64,000 nt of DNA from CAWINH01 sp963837425 (GCA_963837425.1 CAWINH010000003.1:74283-138282), one strand, 5' to 3'. Numbered from the stretch's first letter, positions 29,739 to 38,761 are shown. The notes: a model not told the origin generated them from the letters alone. Numbers and translations: made by a program.

Positions 29739-30091
29739 ACCTGGGCGCGGGGCAGGCGCGCCACCTCATCCTCGGCGCGGACCCGCTTCGTCGCGGGGCG
29801 ATACGCGGGCGGCGTGTCCTGCGGGTGCCCGCCCTCACGGTCGATGAGCCAGCGAAGGCCGCCCTCGGCGAGGATCGCGCCGCCGGCCGGGCTGGGCTCC
29901 ACGAACGGCAGAACGACCATGCGCCGCTTCCCGAGGCGCTCGACGGCGAGCTGCATGTCGAGCGGGTCGACACCGAGCTTCTCCGCGAGCGGCGCGAGAT
30001 CCCTGAACTCGCTGGCCGTTTCCCGCAGGTAGCGGAGGATCGCGGCGTCCAGTTCGTCGCCGCCCGGCGGCTTCCGCTTCGTGGGGCTCAC
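29714..30091 (-). CDS. Small winged-helix-like hypothetical protein
   Basis: 125 residues with GTG start at 30091. Residues 12-60 (ELDAAILRYLRETASEFRDLAPLAEKLGVDPLDMQLAVERL) look like a winged helix-turn-helix, followed by a short strand-turn-strand and a basic C-terminus. Probably nucleic-acid binding; specific role unknown. Downstream of dnaE on the same strand, 42 bp away. Confidence 0.6.
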   Translation of the reverse strand: MSPTKRKPPGGDELDAAILRYLRETASEFRDLAPLAEKLGVDPLDMQLAVERLGKRRMVVLPFVEPSPAGGAILAEGGLRWLIDREGGHPQDTPPAYRPATKRVRAEDEVARLPRAQVYGVKRPD

Positions 30092-30133
30092 AGTGTCATT
30101 CCGCTCACGGCCGGCAGGATAGCAGCCCCCCGC

Positions 30134-33100
30134 TCAGGAACCGGCGGCGACCGGACGCAGCTCGACGGCCAGCGCGAGGCCGGATGCCTGTCGAAGCCGC
30201 TCCGCCAGCCGGTCGTCCCAGGCCACGCGTTCCGGCAGCCGCACCTGCCGCGTAGCGCCGGCGACCGGGATGTTGATGACCACCGGCAGCGAGCCGGGGC
30301 GGCCGCGGATCACCGCGGTGAGCGACTCGATCGCCGGCAGCAGGCGGTCCATGGCCACCTCCGCCTCGAAGCCAATCGAGAGCGTTCCTGCCTCGGCAGG
30401 CGAGGCAGGCAGCGGGACCGCATCGCGCGGGACGGCTGCCGCATCGTCATCGCGGTCCTGTGCGCGGTCATCCCCGCGCTCCTCCGCCGCGACCGGGACC
30501 GCCACCGGCGGGTCGGCCTGGACCGAGAGGGGTGCGGCGGCGCCCCGCGGGCGCGCGACCGGGACCACCGGCGGGGTGGCGGCCTCGCCGACCGGAGGTC
30601 CATCCCCATTCCCGTTCCCGTTGCCATTGCCGTTCCGCGGACCGTTCCACGCGCCACGACCACGGGCGCGGAACACGCGGTCCCGTTCCGCGCTGAATGC
30701 GACCGGGCCCAGCTGCCGGGCGTCGTCCCAGGCGTGGACCGTCTCGCACAGCAGCTGCGAGCCCTCGTCGCGATGGTCGACGCGCCCGGTCACGAGGACG
30801 ACGGAGTCATCGGCCCAGGCGTTCGCCGTCTCGGCGAACACCTTCGGAAAGACGACGACCTCGATGCTGCCCTGGAGGTCCTCGAGCGTCGCAACGAGCA
30901 TCGTGGAGCCCGCGCGGGTGATGATCCGCCGCGAGCCCTGGATGATCCCGCCCAGGGTGACCTTCGACTGGTCGGCCTCTTCGGCGAGCTCTCCGGTGTA
31001 GGCGGTCACGTACTCGGGCAGCTGATCCGCGATCTCTCCGAGCGGGTGCTCGGTGAGGTAGAGGCCCAGCAGCTCCTTCTCCCAGCGCAGCCGCTCGCGG
31101 CTCGAGACCTCGTCCGGCTCGCCGCCTGGCCCCGAACCCGCCTCGGTGGACGCCTCAGCTGGGAGCGCGAACAGGTCGAAGAGCGTCCCCTGCCCGGCGG
31201 CCACGTCACGCTGATGGCGCGCCCCGGCCTCGAGCGCGGAATCGAGCGATTCGAGCAGCGACGCCTGGCCGGCGACGGATGCCATGGCTCCGCCCTTGAT
31301 GAGCGACTCGACGACCCGCTTGTTCACGGTGTGCAGGTCGACGCGTCGGCAGAGGTCGTCGAGCGACGCGAACGGCCCCGCCTCGATCGTCTCCGGCACA
31401 TACGCGCCCTCGGCGGACGGCGCGCGGCCTTCGCGCGCCGCGACGATTGCCTCGATGGCTCCCTCTCCGACATTCTTGATCGCGATGAGGCCAAAGCGGA
31501 TCGCCGAGGTCCCATCGGCATCGGTCTCGACCGCGAAGAGGGTCTGCGAGCGCCCGATGTCCGGCGGCCTCACCTCGATCCCCAGCCGACGGCATTCGGC
31601 GACGGCAGCGGCCACCTTCTCGGCGCGCTCCCGGAAGCCGTTCAGGACGGCGGTCATGAACTCGACCGGGTAGTTCGCCTTCAGGTACGCGGTCTGGTAC
31701 GCAATGAGCCCGTAGCAGGCGGCGTGGGCCTTGTTGAACCCGTAGCGGGCGAACGGCTCGAAGGCGGCGAAGACCTGGTCGACGATCGACGGCGAGACCC
31801 CCTTCTTCTTCGCGCCGGCCTTGAACTTCGCCTCGTGCTCGTGAAGGACCGATTCCTTCTTCTTGCGGATCGCGTAGCACAGGTTGTCCGCCTCGGGGCC
31901 GGTGTAGTCGGCCATGGCGATCGCGGCGGCCATGATGTCTTCCTGGTAGACGAAGATCCCGTACGTGTTTCGCAGCGCGGGCTCGAGCGACGGGTGCAGG
32001 TAGGTGACCGGCTCCTCGCCGTGCTTGCGCCGGATGTACGAGGGGATGTTCGCCATCGGCCCCGGGCGGAAGAGTGCGACCATCGCCGCGAGGTCGTTGA
32101 CCTCTGTGGGCCGCAGCTCCTTCACGTAGCGGCGCATCCCCGAACCCTCGAGCTGGAAGACGCCGGTCGTCTCCCCGGTCGAGAGCAGGTCGAACGTCTT
32201 CGCGTCGTCGAGCGGCAGGTTGTCGACGTCGATCTCGACGCCGCGGTGCTCCCGGATCAGCTGGACCGCCTCGGCGAGGATCGTGAGATTGATGAGGCCC
32301 AGGAAGTCGAACTTCAGGAGCCCGAGCGCCTCGCAGGCGTGCATCTCGAACTGGGTCATCGTCGTCTTGCCGTCCGTCGCACGCTGGAGCGGCATGATCT
32401 CGGTCAGCGGCTCGCGGCTGATGACGATCCCGGCGGCGTGGGTCGAGGCGTGGCGCGCCACGCCCTCGAGCTGTTTCGCGACGCCGATGAGCTTGTCGAC
32501 CCGGTCGTCGGAGGCAATCAGCTCGCGGAGCTGCGGCGAGGTGTCCACGGCCCGCTCGAGGCTGATGTTCAGCTCGTTCGGCACCGCCTTCGCGACGCGA
32601 TCCGCCTCCGCGTAGGTGAGACCCATGGCGCGGCCGGTATCCCGGATGGCGGCCTTCGCGCCGAGCGTCCCGAAGGTGATGATCTGCGCGACCCGATCGT
32701 CGCCGTACTTGCGGGTGACGTAGGCGATCACCTCGTCGCGGCGGCTGTCCTGGAAGTCGACGTCGATGTCCGGCATCGTCACCCGGTCCGGGTTCAGGAA
32801 GCGCTCGAAGGGCAGGCCGTACTGGAGCGGGTCGACCGGCGTGATGCCGAGGCTGTACGTCACGATCGAGCCCGGCGCGCTCCCCCGGCAGGTGGTCATG
32901 ATCCCCTGCTCCTTCGCGAATCGGGTGAAGTCGGCCACGATGAGGAAGTACGCGGAGTACCCCATCCGGTCGATGATCCCCAGCTCGTACTCGAGCCGGT
33001 GCCGGATCTCATCGGTGACCTGGGGGTATCGGGCCGCAAGTCCGCGCTCGCACTCCTTTCGCAGCCACGAGGCGGCGGTCTCGCCATCGGGCACCGGGAA

Positions 33101-33976
33101 GTGCGGGAGGCGCAGCTCGTCGAAGCTCAGGCGGAGGTCCACCATCTCCGCCACTCGGAGGGTGTTGTCCATCGCGTCGACCAGCTCGCCACGGAAGAGG
33201 CGGCGCATCTCATCGGGCGACTTCAGGTAGAACTCGTTCGTCTCGAACCGCAGGCGCCCCGGCGTGTCGAGGTTCGACCCCGTGCCGATGCAGAGAAGCA
33301 GGTCGTGCGCCTCGTGCTGCTCCGGGTGGGTGTAGTGGGTGTCGTTCGTGGCGAGCATTGGGATCTGCATGTCGCGCGCCAGCTCCACGAGCTGCGGATG
33401 GAGGCGGGTCTGCTCCGGCACTCCGTGGTCCTGGACCTCGATGAAGAAGTTTTCCCGTCCGAGGATGGACCGATAGTCGTCCGCAGCCTGCCGCGCGCCG
33501 GCCTCGTCCCCGACCGCCAGCTTGCGCAGGACCTCCCCACCCAGGCAGGCGCTCGTGCCGATGAGGCCATCCGCGTGCTGCGCCAGGAGCTCCTTGTCGA
33601 TCCGCGGCTTGTAGTAGTAGCCATCGAGGTGCGCAGCGGTCGTCAGGGCCAGCAGGTTCCGGTAGCCGACCTCGTTCTTGGCGAGGAGAAGCATGTGGTG
33701 GTAGTCGGCGTCCTGCTTCCCCTCCTTGTCCGTCATCCGTCGCTGGGCGACGTACTGCTCGATCCCGATGATCGGCTTGATGCCGGCGGCGGTCGCCGCG
33801 GAGTAGAACTCGATGGCCCCGTACATCGCCCCGTGGTCGGTCACCGCCAGCGCCGGCATCCCGAGATCCGCGGCGCGTCGCGTCAGCTCACCAATGCGCG
33901 AGAGACCGTCGAGCAGGCTGAACTCCGAGTGGACGTGGAGGTGAACAAAGCCGTTCGTGGGAGAGTCGGATGGCAC
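30134..33976 (-). CDS. dnaE: DNA polymerase III alpha subunit
   Basis: 1280-residue replicative polymerase. PHP domain at the N-terminus (VHLHVHSEFSLLDG, then VTDHGAMYGAIEF) with most metal-ligand histidines present. Polymerase active site PDIDVDFQDSRRDEV near residues 401-415, and further palm/finger motifs (GIVISREPL, PSYIRRKHGEE, GFNKAHAACYG). Helix-hairpin-helix region and an OB fold near 1010-1070 (VTLGGIIQGSRRIITRAG), then a low-complexity Arg/Gly/Pro linker and a small C-terminal domain. GTG start at 33976. A longer reading frame on the opposite strand is a shadow. Co-directional with the winged-helix gene downstream. Confidence 0.97.
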   Translation of the reverse strand: MPSDSPTNGFVHLHVHSEFSLLDGLSRIGELTRRAADLGMPALAVTDHGAMYGAIEFYSAATAAGIKPIIGIEQYVAQRRMTDKEGKQDADYHHMLLLAKNEVGYRNLLALTTAAHLDGYYYKPRIDKELLAQHADGLIGTSACLGGEVLRKLAVGDEAGARQAADDYRSILGRENFFIEVQDHGVPEQTRLHPQLVELARDMQIPMLATNDTHYTHPEQHEAHDLLLCIGTGSNLDTPGRLRFETNEFYLKSPDEMRRLFRGELVDAMDNTLRVAEMVDLRLSFDELRLPHFPVPDGETAASWLRKECERGLAARYPQVTDEIRHRLEYELGIIDRMGYSAYFLIVADFTRFAKEQGIMTTCRGSAPGSIVTYSLGITPVDPLQYGLPFERFLNPDRVTMPDIDVDFQDSRRDEVIAYVTRKYGDDRVAQIITFGTLGAKAAIRDTGRAMGLTYAEADRVAKAVPNELNISLERAVDTSPQLRELIASDDRVDKLIGVAKQLEGVARHASTHAAGIVISREPLTEIMPLQRATDGKTTMTQFEMHACEALGLLKFDFLGLINLTILAEAVQLIREHRGVEIDVDNLPLDDAKTFDLLSTGETTGVFQLEGSGMRRYVKELRPTEVNDLAAMVALFRPGPMANIPSYIRRKHGEEPVTYLHPSLEPALRNTYGIFVYQEDIMAAAIAMADYTGPEADNLCYAIRKKKESVLHEHEAKFKAGAKKKGVSPSIVDQVFAAFEPFARYGFNKAHAACYGLIAYQTAYLKANYPVEFMTAVLNGFRERAEKVAAAVAECRRLGIEVRPPDIGRSQTLFAVETDADGTSAIRFGLIAIKNVGEGAIEAIVAAREGRAPSAEGAYVPETIEAGPFASLDDLCRRVDLHTVNKRVVESLIKGGAMASVAGQASLLESLDSALEAGARHQRDVAAGQGTLFDLFALPAEASTEAGSGPGGEPDEVSSRERLRWEKELLGLYLTEHPLGEIADQLPEYVTAYTGELAEEADQSKVTLGGIIQGSRRIITRAGSTMLVATLEDLQGSIEVVVFPKVFAETANAWADDSVVLVTGRVDHRDEGSQLLCETVHAWDDARQLGPVAFSAERDRVFRARGRGAWNGPRNGNGNGNGNGDGPPVGEAATPPVVPVARPRGAAAPLSVQADPPVAVPVAAEERGDDRAQDRDDDAAAVPRDAVPLPASPAEAGTLSIGFEAEVAMDRLLPAIESLTAVIRGRPGSLPVVINIPVAGATRQVRLPERVAWDDRLAERLRQASGLALAVELRPVAAGS

Positions 33977-33982
33977 GCCCCG

Positions 33983-33988
33983 ATGGTA
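33983..33988 (-). promoter_or_regulatory. Probable -10 of dnaE, leaderless arrangement
   Basis: Minus-strand TACCAT, then 6 nt, then the GTG start codon at 33976. No Shine-Dalgarno motif fits. Confidence 0.45.
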
Positions 33989-34120
33989 CCCAGACCGAGC
34001 GTCTCGCGGCGGCTCCAGCCGTCAACTGGCCGCCGCCGGTATGGCATTACCTCCCTCGCCGACCTTGTCCCGGTGAACATGGCCGCACGCACTGATCTCA
34101 GGCAGCGCCCGGACCGGCGC

Positions 34121-34696
34121 TCACCCGCCGAGGTCACCGGCCCCATGCCGGGCCTGCGGGTTCCGGACCACGCGATAGTCGACGAGCAGATGGCCGGTCG
34201 GCGAGGTATCGCTTCGGATCGATTCGAGCTGAATCGATGGCAGGCCATCGAGGAGTCGTCGTCCGCGGCCGGCGATCCTCGGCGCTATCACGAGCCTGAG
34301 TTCGTCGACGGCATCGGCGGCGAGCAGCGCCTGCGCGACCGAGATACTCGCGTGGACACCGACATCGCCCCCGCGCTGCTGCTTGAGATCACGGACGAAT
34401 TCGATGAGCGGGCCGTCGACCACCGTCGCATTGGCCCAATCTCGGTCAAGGGGTGTCGATGTCGCAACATACTTCGTGACGCCGTTGATGAATGCCGCGA
34501 ATGGCTGGATCTGGCTGCTCGGCCAGAACTCCGCCCATTCGGCGTAGCTGCGGCGACCGAGGATGACCGCGTCCTGGGTCGCGATCATGGCGGCCAGGTT
34601 CGCGTCCATCGCGTCGTCCCAGTCGGCGAAGAAGCTATCCGGGTCCTCGGCGACCCCGTCGAGCGACAACAACTCGTACACGACGATCTTTCGCAT
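34121..34696 (-). CDS. RibD C-terminal/dihydrofolate-reductase-like protein
   Basis: 191 residues. MRKIVVYELLSLDGV and DAVILGRRSYAEWAEFWP match the RibD_C/DHFR-like fold; GVHASISVAQALLAADAVDELRLVIAPRIAGRGRRLL is the NADPH-binding half. Catalytic role is unknown in this branch; true folate reduction is unlikely. The start MRKIVVYE at 34696 has AGG-containing leader sequence; a start 7 codons upstream is possible. Third gene after two VOC genes on the same strand. A paralogue lies at 36742-37353. Confidence 0.83.
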   Translation of the reverse strand: MRKIVVYELLSLDGVAEDPDSFFADWDDAMDANLAAMIATQDAVILGRRSYAEWAEFWPSSQIQPFAAFINGVTKYVATSTPLDRDWANATVVDGPLIEFVRDLKQQRGGDVGVHASISVAQALLAADAVDELRLVIAPRIAGRGRRLLDGLPSIQLESIRSDTSPTGHLLVDYRVVRNPQARHGAGDLGG

Positions 34697-34754
34697 CCTG
34701 CACCTGACTGTTTCCACCCCTGAGGGGCATCGGGCGGGCTCAACCCTCCACCGG

Positions 34755-35123
34755 TCAGCCCTCGGGCGGCCCCATCGGGGACATCAGCTGGAAGTAGTTG
34801 TCGTCCGGGTCGGCGAGCGTCGCGATCCAGGCGTCCGGGTACTCCTCGAAGTTGTACGGCTCCCGGACCACGATCGCCCCGGCGGCATGCATCCGCTCGA
34901 ATTCGCCCCGTACGTCCGCGGTCTCGATGTTCCAGATGAGCCGGCCGGGTGCGGCATTGCCGCCGTGCACCTCGCTGTGCGAGCCGACGCTGATCCACCC
35001 CGAACCAACCTGCCAGGTGGTGTAGCCGCCATCCGCCATGGCGGGCTCGCCGAGCAGCCGGGTGTAGTACTCAACCAGGCGCTCGGGCTGCTCCGACCCG
35101 ATGAGAATGCTGTTGAAGTCCAT
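34755..35123 (-). CDS. VOC/glyoxalase-like protein
   Basis: 122 residues with the two beta-alpha-beta-beta-beta halves of the vicinal-oxygen-chelate fold (MDFNSILIGSEQPERLVEYY at the start, LADPDDNYFQLMSP at the end). A clear GGAGGA ribosome site precedes the ATG. It starts 9 bp after the PhnB-like gene. Substrate (glyoxal-type, antibiotic or aromatic) cannot be read from sequence. Confidence 0.82.
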   Translation of the reverse strand: MDFNSILIGSEQPERLVEYYTRLLGEPAMADGGYTTWQVGSGWISVGSHSEVHGGNAAPGRLIWNIETADVRGEFERMHAAGAIVVREPYNFEEYPDAWIATLADPDDNYFQLMSPMGPPEG

Positions 35124-35132
35124 CTCGTCCTC

Positions 35133-35621
35133 CTAGGCGGCGTCGGCCGCTCGCTCCAGCTCCGCGATCTCGATCTTGCCCATCTTCAGCATGGCCTCCA
35201 TGGCCCGCCGCGCGCGATCCGGATCCGGATCGCCCGTCAGCTCGTTCAGCCGCCGGGGCACGATCTGCCACGAGACGCCGTAGCGATCCTTCAGCCAGCC
35301 ACACGGCCCGGGCTCGCCTCCGTTCGCCGTCAGCGCATCCCACAGCCGATCCGTCTCAGCCTGATCCTCCGTTTCGATCACGAACGAGATCGATTCGTTG
35401 AACGAGAAGTCGGCCGGCCCCCCGGCCAAGATCAGGAACCTCTCGCCGGCCAGCGTGAACTGGACGGTCAGCACCATGCCCGCCGGGCCGCTCGGGGTGT
35501 CGGCGGGAGCGCGCCACACGTGGTCGACGTGGCTGTTCGGGAGCAGGCTCGCGTAGAACGTCGCCGCTTCCTCCGCATCCTTCTCGAACCAGAGGCACGG
35601 ATAGGGCTTTGCCTTCGCCAT
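35133..35621 (-). CDS. PhnB/3-demethylubiquinone methyltransferase-like VOC protein
   Basis: 162 residues: PYPCLWFEKDAEEAATFYASLLPNS, ERFLILAGGPADFSFNESIS and YGVSWQIVPRRL mark the PhnB-type VOC family (Pfam 3-dmu-9_3-mt), which despite its name has no methyltransferase evidence. The ATG at 35621 (MAKAK) is favoured because the AAGGGG ribosome site lies 6 nt upstream; the ATG at 35627 would abut it. C-terminal KMGKIEIAELERA is typical. First gene of a three-gene run to 34121. Confidence 0.83.
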   Translation of the reverse strand: MAKAKPYPCLWFEKDAEEAATFYASLLPNSHVDHVWRAPADTPSGPAGMVLTVQFTLAGERFLILAGGPADFSFNESISFVIETEDQAETDRLWDALTANGGEPGPCGWLKDRYGVSWQIVPRRLNELTGDPDPDRARRAMEAMLKMGKIEIAELERAADAA

Positions 35622-35876
35622 GATCATCCCCTTCTTCGTCACGGGTGGTGGAACGTGTGCGGTCCGTGCACGGACGGCCGCACGGCGAGAACTCGCCCCA
35701 ATTGTCAGCCACGGACGCTTCCGTGGCGCCGATGCCTCATGGGCGCAATTCAGAGCCGATATTTCTCCCCCGGCGGCTGCTTCGTCGGTTCGGCGTCCGT
35801 CGCAGGGCGTTTCCAGAAGCAAGCGTCCTCCGCTGAGAGGTATTCGAAGACGCGGCTGTCCGTGACCGGTCTCCGC

Positions 35877-35905
35877 TTGACAGCCTCATTATACAACCGT
35901 ATGGT
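35877..35905 (+). promoter_or_regulatory. Promoter of the ArsR-SRPBCC operon
   Basis: TTGACA at 35877-35882 and TATGGT at 35900-35905 with an exact 17-bp spacer, the best -35/-10 pair in the window. The -10 lies within the palindromic operator and the expected start point is at or beside the ATG at 35913, so the mRNA would be leaderless. Confidence 0.65.
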
Positions 35906-35909
35906 TGTA
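35892..35909. promoter_or_regulatory. Palindromic operator of the ArsR-type repressor
   Basis: TACAACC-GTAT-GGTTGTA, perfect 7-bp arms and a 4-bp centre, covering the -10 of the promoter for the ArsR-type gene. ArsR-family proteins commonly repress their own promoter by binding such sites, so this is probably the autoregulatory site. Confidence 0.7.
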
Positions 35910-35912
35910 CCA

Positions 35913-36248
35913 ATGCAAGCGCATCTCGACCACGATCGCATCTTCGGGGCTCTCGGCGACGCCACCCGGCGCGACATCGTGCGCCGCGCGATCGACGGTC
36001 AGGAGGGGGTCGCTGAGCTGGCAAGCCACTACGTGATCAGCTTCGCCGCGGTGCAGAAGCACGTCGCGATCCTGGAGCGGGCGGGGCTCGTCACGAAACA
36101 CCGGTCCGGCCGCCGCAAGATCGTCCGCACGAACCTCGCGGCACTGAACGTGGCGCGCAGCCTCCTCGACCGCTACGAGGAGCTGTGGCGCGCCCGAATC
36201 GACCGCATGACCGACCTCATCAACCACAACCAGGAGACCGACGCATGA
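35913..36248 (+). CDS. ArsR-family winged-helix transcriptional regulator
   Basis: 111 residues. FGALGDATRRDIVRRAIDGQEGVAELASHYVISFAAVQKHVAILERAGLV is the canonical ArsR helix-turn-helix and wing. No CxC metal site, so it is not a metal sensor of the ArsR/SmtB type but the branch paired with SRPBCC proteins. ATG at 35913 is chosen because the other ATG, at 35901, lies within the operator and -10 box. Stop overlaps the SRPBCC start (ATGA). Confidence 0.87.
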   Translation: MQAHLDHDRIFGALGDATRRDIVRRAIDGQEGVAELASHYVISFAAVQKHVAILERAGLVTKHRSGRRKIVRTNLAALNVARSLLDRYEELWRARIDRMTDLINHNQETDA

Positions 36249-36739
36249 CCGTCACCGGTATCACGAAGGACCCACGAGCGCTGACGATGACCCTCACCGC
36301 CGAGTTCGGCGCCGCGCCGGACCGGGTCTGGCAGCTGTGGGCCGATCCGCGCCAGCTCGAGCGCTGGTGGGGCCCTCCCGCCTACCCCGCCACCTTCACG
36401 TCGCACGACCTGCGCGAGGGTGGTCGCGTGGAATATCACATGACCGGCCCCGAGGGCGACCAGCCAAAGGGCTACTGGCTCGTCGACGAGGTGCAGCCAC
36501 CCCATCGGCTCGTCTTCCGCGACGGCTTCTTGAACGACGACGGGACGCCGAACGACGAGCTGCCAACGACGACCGGGCAGGTCACCATCGAGGAGATCGG
36601 CAGCGGCACGACCCGCATGTCGATCGAGACCACCTTCCCAAGCACCGAGGCGCTCGAGCAGATGCTCGCGATGGGCATGGAGGAGGGCCTGCGGCAGGCG
36701 GTCGGCCAGATCGACGCGCTCCTCGAGGAGGCAGCATAG
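36245..36739 (+). CDS. SRPBCC/AHSA1-domain protein
   Basis: 164 residues with the helix-grip lipid/ligand cavity fold: AEFGAAPDRVWQLWADPRQLERWWGPP at the start, then VEYHMTGPEG and LVFRDGFLND. Members bind small hydrophobic compounds and are regularly paired with an ArsR repressor, as here by a 4-bp overlap. Start ATG 36245. Probably the effector gene of this stress module. Confidence 0.87.
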   Translation: MTVTGITKDPRALTMTLTAEFGAAPDRVWQLWADPRQLERWWGPPAYPATFTSHDLREGGRVEYHMTGPEGDQPKGYWLVDEVQPPHRLVFRDGFLNDDGTPNDELPTTTGQVTIEEIGSGTTRMSIETTFPSTEALEQMLAMGMEEGLRQAVGQIDALLEEAA

Positions 36740-36741
36740 CC

Positions 36742-37353
36742 ATGGAGCTCACGGCGACGACGTTCATCTCCCTCGACGGTGTTTGCCAGGGCCCGGGCGG
36801 CCCCACCGAAGATCCCTCGGACGGGTTCGAGCGCGGGGGCTGGCTGGCGCCCCATTTCGATGAGGGCTGTGGCACCTTCATCACCGAGGTCTTCGAGCGG
36901 GCCGATGCATTCCTGCTCGGCCGCAGGACCTACGAGATCTTCGCGGGTTTCTGGCCGAAGCAGACGGATCCGAATGACCCGGTCGCGAGTCTGCTCAACA
37001 GCCTGCCGAAATACGTGCCCTCGACGACGCTCGCCAAGCCCGACTGGGCGGGCACCGAGGTGCTGACCGGTGACGTCGCGGCCCGTATCCGGGAGCTGAA
37101 GGCCAAGCCGGGTCGCGAGCTCCAGGTCCACGGCAGCGGACAGCTCGTCCGGTTCCTCCTGGATCAGGGCCTGCTCGACGAGCTGAACCTGCTCGTCTTC
37201 CCGGTGATCGTGGGACAGGGACGACGGCTCTTTCCGGAGGACGGCAGCGCCCTCGGCCTTTCCCTCGAATCGTCGCGGACGACCGGGTCGGGCGTCACGA
37301 TCTCCGTCTATCGTCCCACCGGGCCGGCCGAGTTCGGCTCGGTGGAGTCCTGA
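36742..37353 (+). CDS. RibD C-terminal/dihydrofolate-reductase-like protein
   Basis: 203 residues. FISLDGVCQGPGGP, FLLGRRTYEIFAGFWP and LQVHGSGQLVRFLLDQGLLDELNLLVFPVIVGQGRRLF mark the RibD_C/DHFR-like family. It starts 2 bp after the SRPBCC stop and is the third gene of the ArsR operon. Distantly related to the gene at 34121-34696 on the other strand. Likely an NADPH-dependent reductase of unknown substrate. Confidence 0.85.
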   Translation: MELTATTFISLDGVCQGPGGPTEDPSDGFERGGWLAPHFDEGCGTFITEVFERADAFLLGRRTYEIFAGFWPKQTDPNDPVASLLNSLPKYVPSTTLAKPDWAGTEVLTGDVAARIRELKAKPGRELQVHGSGQLVRFLLDQGLLDELNLLVFPVIVGQGRRLFPEDGSALGLSLESSRTTGSGVTISVYRPTGPAEFGSVES

Positions 37354-37377
37354 TGCACACGGGAGCGAATCGTCCAG

Positions 37378-38241
37378 ATGGCTGAGATGACGACACATAC
37401 CCTCGACACTCCGGGGGCCACCCTCACGTACGACGTGCGGCGCAACGACGCGAGCAGCCTGCCGCCGCTATTGATCATCGGTTCGCCAATGGGGGCCGCC
37501 GGGTTCGTGACCCTCGCCGGCCACTTCACCGATCGCACGGTGATCACCTACGACCCACGCGGCGTCGAGCGGAGCACGAAGGCCGACCCGAGCAGCGAGT
37601 CGACCCCGGACGAGCACGCCGACGACCTGCATCGGCTGATCGAGACGCTCGAGGTCGGGCCGGTGGACATCTTCGCGAGCAGCGGCGGCGCGGTGAACGC
37701 GCTCGCCCTCGTGGCCCCCCACGCGGACGACGTCCGAACGCTCGTCGCCCACGAGCCGCCGGCATCGTCCGCATTGCCTGACCGGGACGTCGTGCTCGCC
37801 GTGTGCCAGGACATCCAGGACACGTACGCGCGCAGTGGCTTCGGGCCGGCCATGGCGAAGTTCATCGGGCTCGTCAGCTTCGCGGGTCCCCTGCCCGCGG
37901 ACTACCTCGAGCGGCCGGCGCCGGATCCGGCGGCGTTCCACCTCCCGACCGCGGACGATGGGAACCGGACCGATCCGCTCCTCCACCAGAACATCGTGAC
38001 CTGCAACGCGTACGAGCACGACTTCGACGCGCTGCAGGCCGCTTCAACCCGGATCGTGATGGCCGTCAGCGAGGACTCCCCGACCACCATCGCCGGGCGC
38101 GGCGCAACCGTCGTCGCCGAGCGGCTGGGCCGGGAGCCGGTCACGTTTCCCGGCGGCCACGACGGGTTCCTGGGCGGCGAGTACGGGGGCATGGGCAAGC
38201 CCGATGCCTTCGCCGCGAGGCTCCACGAGGTTCTCGGGTAG
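37378..38241 (+). CDS. Alpha/beta hydrolase
   Basis: 287 residues. Oxyanion-side loop LLIIGSPMGAAGF, YDPRGVERSTK, nucleophile elbow ASSGG with Ser102, and the catalytic His in PGGHDGFLGG near the end. The elbow has Ser instead of Gly before the nucleophile. Epoxide-hydrolase/haloperoxidase-type architecture; substrate unknown. 24 bp after the RibD-C gene, so probably the fourth gene of the ArsR operon. Confidence 0.83.
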   Translation: MAEMTTHTLDTPGATLTYDVRRNDASSLPPLLIIGSPMGAAGFVTLAGHFTDRTVITYDPRGVERSTKADPSSESTPDEHADDLHRLIETLEVGPVDIFASSGGAVNALALVAPHADDVRTLVAHEPPASSALPDRDVVLAVCQDIQDTYARSGFGPAMAKFIGLVSFAGPLPADYLERPAPDPAAFHLPTADDGNRTDPLLHQNIVTCNAYEHDFDALQAASTRIVMAVSEDSPTTIAGRGATVVAERLGREPVTFPGGHDGFLGGEYGGMGKPDAFAARLHEVLG

Positions 38242-38251
38242 CGTCAACCGC

Positions 38252-38761
38252 TCACGCCTCGCGCCACAGGTCGATCTGCGGCAGGCCGGCGATGCCGAGC
38301 GTCTGTGACAGCTCCCCGCAGTGGTACGCGTCGTGGCTGAAGAGCCGCTGGAGGATCGAGCTGCGGGTATGCACCTCGCGAGCACCCCCCGACTCGCGCC
38401 GGAACACATCGGCCATGGACTCCGACGGCCACTCCGCCAGGCAACGCTCGACGATGCGCCACGTCGAGTCGAGGCCCATGACCAGCTCATCGGCCCCTCG
38501 AGGGTGGTCGGGCTCATCCTCCCAGCCGTGGTTCGCGGCATCCGTGAACGGCGTCGACTCCGCCCCGGGCTCCCCGATGACGTCGCAGAGCCAGTAGACG
38601 CGCACCCCGGCGGTGTGGCCGACGGTCGCCCAGATCGGCCACCGCTCGGGCGATGGGCGGATCGCGAGCTGCTCGTCGGTCATCGCAGCCACGACGCTGC
38701 GCAGCCGGCCGTTGTACTGGGGCCACATGTCGTAGAAGGGTCGAATCGCCGAGGCGCTCAT
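38252..38761 (-). CDS. DinB-family four-helix-bundle protein
   Basis: 169 residues from ATG 38761. FYDMWPQYNGRL at the start, TVGHTAGVRVYWL and LFSHDAYHCGELSQ provide the three metal-binding histidines of the DinB/YfiT fold. Members are thiol-transferases or of unknown function. Convergent with the alpha/beta hydrolase (10-bp gap) and divergent from the next one. Confidence 0.82.
   Translation of the reverse strand: MSASAIRPFYDMWPQYNGRLRSVVAAMTDEQLAIRPSPERWPIWATVGHTAGVRVYWLCDVIGEPGAESTPFTDAANHGWEDEPDHPRGADELVMGLDSTWRIVERCLAEWPSESMADVFRRESGGAREVHTRSSILQRLFSHDAYHCGELSQTLGIAGLPQIDLWREA

Noticed and set aside
29594..34723. A forward reading frame of about 1700 codons opposite dnaE
   Set aside because: It is exactly antisense to a full, motif-complete dnaE. 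High GC removes stop codons from the opposite frame; the translation has no domain and an abnormal Arg/Asp/Val composition.
35721..35912. Extension of the ArsR gene to upstream starts, including ATG at 35901
   Set aside because: These starts lie in or before the promoter and operator.
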